Shown piece after piece: positions 1 to 6,412 of a stretch of 10,386 nt of DNA. The stretch covers positions 1 through 10,386 of the forward strand of contig NZ_CAKPTN010000054.1 of the NCBI RefSeq assembly GCF_934190855.1, written 5' to 3'. A program made the translations under genes and the position numbers. This DNA is from an uncultured Veillonella sp. (GTDB taxonomy: Bacteria; Bacillota; Negativicutes; Veillonellales; Veillonellaceae). How positions within the stretch are numbered: the first letter of the stretch is position 1; every line of letters begins with the position of its first letter. Under the pieces are notes generated by a model. That model saw nothing but the letters and a program-made list of their open reading frames with translations. It was not told the origin of the DNA and searched no databases.

Positions 1-720
1 GTTATATTCCGTCTAACCCACATCGACTCCAACACAGCGGTACTCATCGGTGTCGGTTCCTCCATTTGTGGTGGCTCCGCTATTGCTGCAGCAGCACCAG
101 TTATTAAAGCGGAAGATCAAGACATTGCTCAAGCAATCTCTGTAGTGTTCTTCTTTAACGTTGTAGCAGCCTTTGTATTCCCCCAATTTGGCGATGCTAT
201 TGGGCTTTCCAACATGGGCTTTGGCTTATTTGCTGGTACCGCTGTAAATGATACATCCTCCGTAACTGCAACTGCTGCTGTTTGGGATAGTATGAAAGGC
301 ACTGGTACGCAAGTACTAGAATATGCAACTATCGTTAAACTAACACGTACGCTCGCTATTATTCCGATCTGCTTAGGTCTTGCAAGCTACCAAGTATATA
401 AAGCAAAACAAAATGCTGCTCAAAATGATGGCACAAGCGTAAGCGTTGCTAAAATCTTCCCTAAGTTCGTTCTATACTTTGTGATTTGCTCTCTTATCAC
501 AACAGCGTTGTCTTATGCTAATGTAGATATTCAGTTCTTGAGCATCTTCAAAACGATTTCTAAATATTTCATTACCATGGCCATGGTGGCAATCGGTCTT
601 AATACTAATATCGTGAAATTGTTAAAATCCGGTGGTTCTGCCCTTGCTTTAGGTGCTACTTGCTGGATTTCAATCACCGCTGTAAGCCTTGTAGCCCAAC
701 ATATGATTGGTTTATGGTAA
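1..720 (+). CDS. YeiH/UPF0324 family putative sulfate exporter, C-terminal part (5' end outside window)
   Basis: An open frame runs in from the left edge of the window and encodes the last 239 residues of a polytopic inner-membrane protein. The family is usually about 340 aa, so roughly the first 100 residues are missing because of the window edge, not because the gene is broken. Family hallmarks are visible: the small-residue segment GSSICGGSAIAAAAPVI (fragment residues 19-35) and the AGTAVNDTSSVTATA motif about 60 residues later, followed by hydrophobic helices to the C terminus (ending MIGLW). The family is annotated as putative sulfate exporters by homology, but for most members the substrate is not established. 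GTG 145 is an internal codon and not the start, because the conserved sequence continues upstream of it. A hairpin follows 55 bp after the stop. The LysE-type exporter gene follows on the same strand. Confidence 0.85.
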   Translation, partial: VIFRLTHIDSNTAVLIGVGSSICGGSAIAAAAPVIKAEDQDIAQAISVVFFFNVVAAFVFPQFGDAIGLSNMGFGLFAGTAVNDTSSVTATAAVWDSMKGTGTQVLEYATIVKLTRTLAIIPICLGLASYQVYKAKQNAAQNDGTSVSVAKIFPKFVLYFVICSLITTALSYANVDIQFLSIFKTISKYFITMAMVAIGLNTNIVKLLKSGGSALALGATCWISITAVSLVAQHMIGLW

Positions 721-724
721 GAAA

Positions 725-753
725 TATACATCCGCTGTATAATGTGCTATAAT
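725..753 (+). promoter_or_regulatory. candidate sigma-A promoter in the yeiH-lysE gap
   Basis: The -35 element TATACA (725-730, 4 of 6 consensus) and a perfect -10 TATAAT (748-753) are separated by 17 bp. A second TATAAT sits at 738-743 without a good -35. A start near 760 would place the hairpin at 766-813 right at the 5' end of the transcript of the LysE-family gene. This is a sequence match only, and AT-rich DNA gives such matches by chance. Confidence 0.4.
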
Positions 754-765
754 TGTATATAGTTA

Positions 766-813
766 GAATAGTAATAACCCCTCCAGTGATGGAGGGGTTT
801 CGTGCTACTATTC
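766..813 (+). terminator. two-storey hairpin: weak terminator of the yeiH-type gene or leader structure of the LysE-family gene
   Basis: The inner stem is AACCCCTCC (776-784) with GGAGGGGTT (791-799), nine perfect pairs around a 6-nt loop. An outer stem of eight perfect pairs, GAATAGTA (766-773) with TACTATTC (806-813), encloses it. Only three U residues follow the inner stem, so it is a poor classical terminator. Its position after the YeiH-type gene still fits termination. The left arm could also pair with the Shine-Dalgarno of the next gene (see findings). Confidence 0.6.
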
Positions 814-855
814 ACCTTATTAGTACTTTATCATACCATAGTCAGGAGGGTTAAT

Positions 856-1470
856 ATGTACTTCTTACAAGGACTTCTTGTGGGCCTCGCTACGTTTGCC
901 CCTGTTGGCATGCAAAACCTATTTATTATTAATACGGCTTTAGTTCAGCCAGTACGTCGTATTATATTGACGCTAGTCATCCTAGCACTCTTCGATATGA
1001 GCCTTAGTGCTGCCGCCTTTTACGGTATCGGTGCCGTATTAGAAATGTGGCCGATCATGAAGCTCATCGTTATTCTATTCGGTAGCTTACTTATCATATA
1101 TATGGGTTCCAATATATTTAGAACGGAGCCCGACATGCGCAATCTAAATACACATATTCCCATCCGCAAACTCATCATGTCTGCTATTGCCGTGTCTTGG
1201 GGTAATCCTCAAGCCGTTCTCGATGCAACTATGCTACTTGGTGCGTTCCAAGCAAACATTCCTAAAGAAGAAATTTATTATTTCTTCGGTGGTTTCCTTG
1301 CAATGACGCCGATTTGGTTTGGTTCCCTAGCTACAGTTATGCATCTATTAGCTAAGAAAATTAAAATCAGCCATATGGTATGGATCAACCGCTTCTGTGG
1401 TACAGTCCTTACTATTTATGGTATTAAATTATTCATCGATGGCGTTACGATGTTACTTGAATTTTTCTAA
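856..1470 (+). CDS. LysE/RhtB-family amino-acid exporter
   Basis: This 204-aa integral membrane protein is probably an exporter of an amino acid or a related metabolite across the cytoplasmic membrane. It has the family's usual length of about 205 aa and about six hydrophobic segments. Family marks are the N-terminal FAPVGMQN motif (residues 14-21), which corresponds to the G/A-P-G/V-N stretch in helix 1, and WGNPQAVLDATMLLGA (115-130), which is the NP-x-x-x-LD motif of LysE and ArgO. The start is ATG 856, preceded by the strong site AGGAGGG (844-850). An in-frame GTG at 802 would add 18 residues that family members lack. The substrate cannot be told from sequence. The neighbouring LysR gene is convergent, not divergent as in the lysE-lysG pair, so the two need not be linked. 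A strong terminator follows 5 bp after the stop. Confidence 0.85.
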   Translation: MYFLQGLLVGLATFAPVGMQNLFIINTALVQPVRRIILTLVILALFDMSLSAAAFYGIGAVLEMWPIMKLIVILFGSLLIIYMGSNIFRTEPDMRNLNTHIPIRKLIMSAIAVSWGNPQAVLDATMLLGAFQANIPKEEIYYFFGGFLAMTPIWFGSLATVMHLLAKKIKISHMVWINRFCGTVLTIYGIKLFIDGVTMLLEFF

Positions 1471-1474
1471 TATA

Positions 1475-1502
1475 AAAGCCGTTAGCATATGCTAACGGCT
1501 TT
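1475..1502. terminator. bidirectional rho-independent terminator between the LysE and LysR genes
   Basis: A perfect inverted repeat, AAAGCCGTTAGC (1475-1486) and GCTAACGGCTTT (1491-1502), has a 4-nt ATAT loop. On the + strand it is followed by TTTCTTGTTTTG. On the - strand it is followed by TTTTATA. It lies between two convergent genes and can serve both. Confidence 0.9.
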
Positions 1503-1512
1503 CTTGTTTTGT

Positions 1513-1551
1513 TTTAGAACTCATCTTTTAATTCGTATTTAGAATTCATCT
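1513..1551 (-). repeat. short direct duplication of the 3' end of the LysR gene
   Basis: TTTAGAACTCATCT (1513-1526) and TTTAGAATTCATCT (1538-1551) match at 13 of 14 positions with a 25-bp period. The second copy holds the last codons and TAA stop of the LysR gene (- strand). The first lies just past the stop and again contains a TAA. Confidence 0.6.
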
Positions 1552-2423
1552 AATACTTGTATAAACATATCCTTAAAGGCCTCTACATAGGTATTATTCT
1601 GATTCCTTTGAGATACGAAATAATAATAACGTTTTATAGTCTTACCGTGGTTTGTAAGGACCTTTCGCTCGATTCCTGGCAGCGCATCTGTTAGATATTT
1701 AAAGCGATCTAATAGTAGTAAACCTTGTTGTCCAGCCACTAAATAACGAGCCTCTTCTAACGTTCGGGCATACGCAAAGGCACCACTATAGCCCATTGCC
1801 TTTCGATAATGGTCTTCTTCTGCCAACGTATATTTACCGCGACACACTAAAATCAGGGGCAAATCATCAATAGTCTTGAGCTCCACACTACCTGCATCCG
1901 TATAACCTTGCGGCACCTCGATAATAGTTGTAGCTTTATCAATCAACTGGCTTTCATAATCATCAGATAACACTTGCCATTGATCATTAAAGACTACATC
2001 TACACGGCGATCTTGTAACATGCCATATAATTCTTCATGACTGCCGCTATACATGCGAATATCTAGATTCTTATAGCGCTTTGCCATGCGAATTACAGTC
2101 TGTTGCATCGCAATACCACTATAGCGATTCAAATAGCCAATGCGCAAACTCACTCGTGCATCAGTACCAATACGAGTCGTTTCTACCTTAATATCATGAA
2201 ATCGTTCAAGTAACTTTTTACCAGATCGATATAAATATTGCCCTGCCGGTGTTAGGTGAAAGCTACGTTTCTCCCGTACCATCAATTCCACACCAAGACT
2301 AGTTTCAAGCGCTTTAATTTGTTGTGAAATTGCAGACTGGGACACATACTGTTCAGTTGCCGCTTGAGTAAAACTATTATTATCTACTACACACACAAAA
2401 TACTCTAACTGTTTTAATAGCAT
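1539..2423 (-). CDS. LysR-type transcriptional regulator
   Basis: This 294-aa protein has the normal LTTR length. The N-terminal winged helix-turn-helix covers residues 1-60, with the typical LEYFVCVVDNNSFTQAA start, the recognition-helix region SQSAISQQIKALETSLG and the LTPAG wing. A linker helix and then a periplasmic-binding-protein-like effector domain (about 88-294) follow. The start is ATG 2423, with a modest GAGAG-type ribosome site just upstream. The gene lies downstream of the MFS efflux gene on the same strand and has its own promoter in the gap. An LTTR next to an efflux gene often controls it, but here that is only an inference from position. The effector is unknown. The last codons and the stop are repeated 25 bp further on (see repeat at 1513-1551). 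Confidence 0.9.
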   Translation of the reverse strand: MLLKQLEYFVCVVDNNSFTQAATEQYVSQSAISQQIKALETSLGVELMVREKRSFHLTPAGQYLYRSGKKLLERFHDIKVETTRIGTDARVSLRIGYLNRYSGIAMQQTVIRMAKRYKNLDIRMYSGSHEELYGMLQDRRVDVVFNDQWQVLSDDYESQLIDKATTIIEVPQGYTDAGSVELKTIDDLPLILVCRGKYTLAEEDHYRKAMGYSGAFAYARTLEEARYLVAGQQGLLLLDRFKYLTDALPGIERKVLTNHGKTIKRYYYFVSQRNQNNTYVEAFKDMFIQVLDEF

Positions 2424-2521
2424 AACTATACACTCTCATCTCTCAATATCATACGGACCACCACCGTACAACCACAACACAAACCAACCCCTCTCATCGG
2501 CTTCTGTTACTTATATTACTA

Positions 2522-2549
2522 ATTATATTTAATTGTATGTAATTGTGAA
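2522..2549 (-). promoter_or_regulatory. sigma-A promoter of the LysR gene
   Basis: On the - strand, the -35 TTCACA (2549-2544, 5 of 6 consensus) and a perfect -10 TATAAT (2527-2522) are 16 bp apart. The predicted start is near 2515, giving a leader of about 90 nt. That leader (2457-2493) is markedly G/T-rich on the coding strand and holds a small hairpin, TACGG (2452-2456) with CCGTA (2464-2468). The -35 lies at the edge of the 34-bp repeat array. Confidence 0.65.
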
Positions 2550-2557
2550 AGCCCCTA

Positions 2558-2658
2558 AATTGCGATGCTTTGCTTTCACTAAGAATCGCTTAATTGCGAC
2601 GCTTTGCTTTCACTAAGAATCAGTTAATTGCGATGCGTTACTTTCACTAGGAATCACT
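2558..2658 (-). repeat. three tandem copies of a 34-bp unit overlapping the 3' end of the MFS gene
   Basis: Copies begin at 2558, 2592 and 2626 on the + strand, each starting AATTGCGA and containing CTTTCACTA-GAATC. The copy at 2626-2658 and part of the middle copy encode the last residues and TAG stop of the MFS protein (SESNASQLTDS). Read in the same local frame, the middle copy encodes SESKASQLSDS followed by a stop, and the leftmost one starts SESKASQF. The array is therefore a duplication of the gene's tail, now non-coding. An additional inverted GTGAAAGC (2545-2552) can pair with GCTTTCAC (2572-2579). Confidence 0.85.
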
Positions 2659-3833
2659 AATTTACGATAAATAAATAGTGCCGCTATAAAGAATATAGCT
2701 GCCGTAGTCCAGAAGACAGCACCATAACCAAAAGTACGAGCAATCATACCACTTATAACAGGGCCCAACACATTGCCCATCATAGCTACACTCGATACGG
2801 CACCGAACACAATGCCTCGCCGCTCAACAGGAACCGCCTTAGATATGAGCGTATTGGCAATCGGTGTAACAAAACCCATGAAAAACCCGGCAATGGCACG
2901 GAATATGCCAAGCCCCCATATACTAGGCATTATATATTGAAGTATAAACAGCGTTCCCACAGCCCACGTAGCAGTAAATACTATACGAGGCATAGTCACA
3001 CACCTGGTCACCTTACTAATTGAAATAGATGCTAGCGCACTAAACAACCCAGCACCGAAGATAATAATACCAACGATAGTGGCGACAAACTCGTCAGACA
3101 TATGCATGTAATGCTTAATATATAACGGTAAAATTGGACCAATACCAGTAATACCAAAATTACATAAGAATAATAGTGCCACCAAGAGGCGTACTTGAGG
3201 TATAACTAAAAAGGATTTGATTAAAGAAATCTGGGATTCATTAGCATCTACCTTATGTTTAAACTGTAAGTTAGGCATTAATAAATAAATTCCCAACATA
3301 CAAATCCCAGTCAAGACAGCAAACACAAAGAATGGTGCACGATACCCTAATAGATCCGCTGCTAAACCACCCATGAGTGGGCCAAAGACGAGTCCCATAA
3401 CCATAGAGGCTTGATATAAGCCCATCGCCCAAGGCACCTTATCCTCAGGTGTTACAAGGATAATAATAGATAATCCTATCGGTACATAACCACCCACAAC
3501 ACCTTGTAAAATCCTTAGAATAAATAACTGTGATGGTGTTTGTGTAAATGCACAGGCACCAACTGTAACCATTAGAGTAAACAGGATGAACATCATTACC
3601 TTACGAGGTCCTAGCTGGTTTGCCTTACGCGTCCAATACGGTGCACTCAGCGCCACCATACAAGGCGTCACTCCAGATACAAGCCCAGCCCACATGGCGG
3701 CCTCCCCTGGATCATGAATACCTAGCTCAGCTAAAAACAACGGAAGGAACGATAATACACCGATAATAGTTATGCCCCCACCAACCTGTATAGTGCAGAT
3801 TAGATATATGATTCGTTTCCAAGAAGAATCCAT
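2613..3833 (-). CDS. MFS multidrug efflux transporter, MdtG-like (DHA1, 12 TM)
   Basis: This 406-aa protein has twelve hydrophobic segments, typical of the DHA1 drug:proton antiporter branch. It resembles E. coli MdtG along the N-terminal half: W-K-R start, FLPLFLAELG (29-38), MWAGLVSG, SAPYW, a degenerate motif A around RKANQLGPRKVMM, the RILQGVVGGYVP stretch, and the motif C region GLVFGPLMGGLAAD. The start is ATG 3833, with AGAAGG a few bases upstream. The loop between the two halves is short and charged (KHKVDANESQ), as usual. The extreme C terminus (SESNASQLTDS) is encoded by one unit of a 34-bp tandem repeat. No clear terminator separates it from the LysR gene downstream, so some read-through is possible. 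The transported compound is unknown. Confidence 0.85.
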   Translation of the reverse strand: MDSSWKRIIYLICTIQVGGGITIIGVLSFLPLFLAELGIHDPGEAAMWAGLVSGVTPCMVALSAPYWTRKANQLGPRKVMMFILFTLMVTVGACAFTQTPSQLFILRILQGVVGGYVPIGLSIIILVTPEDKVPWAMGLYQASMVMGLVFGPLMGGLAADLLGYRAPFFVFAVLTGICMLGIYLLMPNLQFKHKVDANESQISLIKSFLVIPQVRLLVALLFLCNFGITGIGPILPLYIKHYMHMSDEFVATIVGIIIFGAGLFSALASISISKVTRCVTMPRIVFTATWAVGTLFILQYIMPSIWGLGIFRAIAGFFMGFVTPIANTLISKAVPVERRGIVFGAVSSVAMMGNVLGPVISGMIARTFGYGAVFWTTAAIFFIAALFIYRKLVIPSESNASQLTDS

Positions 3834-4025
3834 AATGACCTTCTTTCCTATTTTAGATTACCTAAAAAGGCAATATATACATATTAATGATATCTAAAAA
3901 TAAACTAAAACCAAAGAAATGTTTATAGTACTGATTTCACTCTAATCCTCTAAATAATAAACAGCATATACTTACATAAATTCATAGAATATATACTCAT
4001 AATCTTATTGTATCGCAAACAACAA

Positions 4026-4071
4026 AAAAAGACCATCTCTTCCATAGATAAAGGGTAGAGATGGTCTTTTT
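4026..4071 (-). terminator. rho-independent terminator of the distal FRD-protein gene
   Basis: The stem is AAAAAGACCATCTCT (4026-4040) with AGAGATGGTCTTTTT (4057-4071), fifteen perfect pairs around a 16-nt loop. On the - strand the stem runs into a T-tract of seven. It lies 52 bp past the stop of the gene at 4123-4728 and insulates the MFS promoter region from read-through. Confidence 0.9.
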
Positions 4072-4122
4072 ACGTCTATGACTGTGCAACTTTTATAAGA
4101 ATAAAAAGTACATATACATCAT

Positions 4123-4728
4123 TTATTTTTGTTTGAACATCCAATAGATGTAATAAATAACAAGTGCATAGGTCACTACGTCAAATACAGGTAGGAATGG
4201 CACCATTTTAGATAAACGGCCAAAGCCATGCACGTGAATATTTGCCGCAATGATAGCAATAAGATTCAATCGATGAATCCAGATTGCTTTTTTACGGGAC
4301 ACGGACTTTGCCATGTTGCCAACCCAAGGGGATAGATATAATACGGCAAAGATGAAAGCAATAAACATAGCTACCAGGGAGATATAGCCGCCCCAGAAAC
4401 CTAAGAAGGACTTTAGAGCTTTCAAGAAATATACATACCAATGGGCACATACGAGGATAACACTGACAATCCCAACAATGCGATGAATATCAAACATCTC
4501 TTTAGGATTATATCGTGTAATAAACCATTTTGGCTTTGTCGCAATGTATGTCAATACAAGCCATGCAACATACGGCACAAGACCTAAATGAACCTTCCAG
4601 TTACCAAATGGTCTACCACCTGTTACATACCCATATTCAACCATCCCCATAAATATTAAAGATAAAACTGCAATCCAAATTAAAATATGATATTTACTTT
4701 TAAACTTCTTTTTTACCACTTCTGCCAT
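4123..4728 (-). CDS. ferric-reductase-like transmembrane (FRD) protein, putative bis-heme b; second paralog
   Basis: This 201-aa membrane protein has about six hydrophobic segments (roughly 13-31, 45-65, 83-103, 111-135, 150-170, 178-198). His82 and His96 are separated by 13 residues in one helix. His152 and His165 are separated by 12 in another, with an extra His167. That is the ligand spacing of the two stacked hemes in NADPH oxidase and ferric reductase (gp91phox His101/115 and 209/222). No FAD or NAD(P)H domain is attached, so an electron-transferring partner is needed. About 55% of positions are identical by eye to the protein at 6413-7015. The start is ATG 4728 with GAGG upstream. GTG 4740, four codons earlier, is inside the ribosome site. 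It lies 141 bp downstream of ompM with no visible terminator between them, so co-transcription is plausible. MsrQ-like function is an alternative, but no msrP is seen. Confidence 0.75.
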   Translation of the reverse strand: MAEVVKKKFKSKYHILIWIAVLSLIFMGMVEYGYVTGGRPFGNWKVHLGLVPYVAWLVLTYIATKPKWFITRYNPKEMFDIHRIVGIVSVILVCAHWYVYFLKALKSFLGFWGGYISLVAMFIAFIFAVLYLSPWVGNMAKSVSRKKAIWIHRLNLIAIIAANIHVHGFGRLSKMVPFLPVFDVVTYALVIYYIYWMFKQK

Positions 4729-4869
4729 AATAAACCTCACTATTTCTAATACAAACTATTAGTATATATCTAGTCGGTCTAATGTAGCATGCTAACAATT
4801 TCAATCCACATAGCATTCTACTTAGAACTAATTACATATTAACGTTCAGACTAATCATAAAGTTTAAAA

Positions 4870-6141
4870 TTAGAATTTGAAGTTAAGATCTGCACGGTAG
4901 TAATCATTTACGCGGTTGCCTTCTTGTGTTTTAGCATGGAAGCCATAGTATGCATTAATACCAATGTTTTTCTCTGGTGCATAGGATGCGCCTAATTGCC
5001 ATGCTTTATACCCTTCATATCGTGTTTTCTTTAATAAATCGTTAGATTCATATTTTTGCGTTTTAAATACAGGTGCATTTTTAGCTTGGTCAAAGTAATC
5101 TAAACGAATAGCCCAGGAGTTCTTCTTGTTAATTTTATAGTCGCCCCATTTAACGCCTACGTTCCAAACATCGGAATCACTCAAACCAGATGCTTTTACC
5201 CACTCGCCATCAATACCGAATTTACCAACATTATATTTAGCATTAAAGCCATATACATTATCAAATTCGTTATTTGTCTTGCCGTTGCCCATACGTACAT
5301 TTGTTGTACCTACACGAGCAAACATACCACCAAAGCCAAAGCGATCGTTAACAGCTACATTGGCATTAATAAGACCTACATCACCATTATCAGCTTTACT
5401 AGTCTTAGCTAAACGGCCTGCTGTCATGTAACCATAAGCACCGTTTAATGTAACTTTATTGCCTAGCTTAGCTGTAGCACCTACCCCATCAAAGTTAGAG
5501 CTATAAATCAAGCCACCACCAAATTTTTGAGTGTAACGACCTGCATCTACTACGAGGTTTTTACCAAATTTATGCTCTACATAAACAAGATCCCAATTAG
5601 GTTCTACCGCTTTAGCACTATCACCTAACTCAATGGCACCTGTCGTAATACGAGCTTTAACGGATGTATTTTTATTAACCTTTGCATCAATACCTAAACG
5701 AACACGAGCAGTAATTTTATCTTCGTAATCATAGCCATCGATACCCTCTTTGCCGATGTAGTTGATACGAGCATCACCAGTAACCTTTACATTACCTACG
5801 CGATCTTCTAATTTAGCTACGCGCACACCAAGATTATTCAATTCATTAGCAAACTCTTCTGCTAAACGATTTAATAAAGCTTGTTGTTCTGCATTAGCAC
5901 GATCTTGATTAGCCATACCTTTGGCAATCATTTGAGCCATTTCGTAACGAGTAATGTTATTTTGACCTTTGAAAGTGCCATCAGGATAACCATTGATAAT
6001 ACCAGCTGTAGCCAATTGATCTACCGCTTGGTAAGCCCAACTATCGGACGGAACATCGGAAAATGGGTTAACAGCAAAAGCCGTAGCCACACCCATCATG
6101 GCTGCTACTGCAAAAGCACTAGTCATTTTACGTTTAATCAT
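4870..6141 (-). CDS. ompM: OmpM-family porin with SLH domain (outer membrane-peptidoglycan tether)
   Basis: This 423-aa protein has a signal peptide (residues 1-23, charged MIKRK, hydrophobic core, AFA before the cut). An SLH domain follows at about 24-76 (NPFSDVPSDSWAYQAV, then GYPDGTF and ITRYEMA). A coiled-coil stretch at about 78-118 comes next (EQQALLNRLAEEFANELNN, VAKLEDRV). The rest is a long beta-barrel with alternating strands, ending in an aromatic residue (DLNFKF). In Negativicutes such proteins sit in the outer membrane as porins and hold it to the cell wall through the SLH domain. This organism group carries several OmpM paralogs, and which one this is cannot be told here. ATG 6141 is chosen because it starts the signal peptide and has GAGG upstream. 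The open frame runs 36 codons further up, over the promoter, and that part is not plausible protein. Regulation: a Fur-box-like sequence overlaps the promoter. Confidence 0.88.
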   Translation of the reverse strand: MIKRKMTSAFAVAAMMGVATAFAVNPFSDVPSDSWAYQAVDQLATAGIINGYPDGTFKGQNNITRYEMAQMIAKGMANQDRANAEQQALLNRLAEEFANELNNLGVRVAKLEDRVGNVKVTGDARINYIGKEGIDGYDYEDKITARVRLGIDAKVNKNTSVKARITTGAIELGDSAKAVEPNWDLVYVEHKFGKNLVVDAGRYTQKFGGGLIYSSNFDGVGATAKLGNKVTLNGAYGYMTAGRLAKTSKADNGDVGLINANVAVNDRFGFGGMFARVGTTNVRMGNGKTNNEFDNVYGFNAKYNVGKFGIDGEWVKASGLSDSDVWNVGVKWGDYKINKKNSWAIRLDYFDQAKNAPVFKTQKYESNDLLKKTRYEGYKAWQLGASYAPEKNIGINAYYGFHAKTQEGNRVNDYYRADLNFKF

Positions 6142-6184
6142 AATAAACCTCACACACGAATAATAACAAGAAATAAAATGAGTA

Positions 6185-6217
6185 GATAATGAATACATGA
6201 CTCTAATTATCATTATC
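6185..6217 (-). promoter_or_regulatory. Fur-box-like operator at the ompM promoter
   Basis: On the - strand, 6217-6199 reads GATAATGATAATTAGAGTC, which matches the E. coli Fur consensus GATAATGATAATCATTATC at 15 of 19 positions. In addition GATAATGA (6185-6192) and TCATTATC (6210-6217) form a perfect 8-bp inverted repeat 17 bp apart. The site overlaps the candidate -10 element and the transcription start, where a repressor would block initiation. Confidence 0.5.
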
Positions 6218-6242
6218 ATATTTAACATAGAAATAATAACAA
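6215..6242 (-). promoter_or_regulatory. candidate sigma-A promoter of ompM
   Basis: On the - strand, -35 TTGTTA (6242-6237, 4 of 6) and -10 TATGAT (6220-6215, 5 of 6) are 16 bp apart. The predicted start is near 6208, giving a leader of about 66 nt. A further TATAAT at 6291-6286 has no good -35. Confidence 0.5.
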
Positions 6243-6349
6243 CTTTCATTAATGGAGTAAAGAGAAAATGTATATCAATCTCACAATTATATATGCCTTT
6301 AACTAATACTATGCCCTATTTAATTCCCTAAAAAATAAAAATATAACAA

Positions 6350-6380
6350 AAAACCCTTCTGTGTAATACAGAAGGGTTTT
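6350..6380 (-). terminator. rho-independent terminator of the first FRD-protein gene
   Basis: The stem is AAAACCCTTCTGT (6350-6362) with ACAGAAGGGTTTT (6368-6380), thirteen perfect pairs around a 5-nt loop. On the - strand it is followed by a run of T. It lies 33 bp past the stop of the gene at 6413-7015, so ompM needs its own promoter. Confidence 0.9.
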
Positions 6381-6412
6381 GTATGTATCTTATCAGCTCT
6401 TTATATATCTTA

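Noticed and set aside
802..855. GTG 802 as start of the LysE-family gene
   Set aside because: It lies in the hairpin, adds 18 residues not found in the family, and ATG 856 has a better Shine-Dalgarno. It is kept only as part of the leader idea.
856..2423. A lysE-lysG type regulator/exporter pair
   Set aside because: The two genes converge on a shared terminator and do not diverge from a common promoter, so the classic arrangement is absent.
2558..2658. Regular repeats as a CRISPR array
   Set aside because: The units are directly adjacent at a 34-bp period with no unique spacers, and they derive from the MFS coding end. No cas gene is present.
6142..6249. N-terminal extension of the OmpM frame by 36 codons
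   Set aside because: It would cover the promoter and Fur-like site and place residues ahead of a clear signal peptide. ATG 6141 has its own ribosome site.
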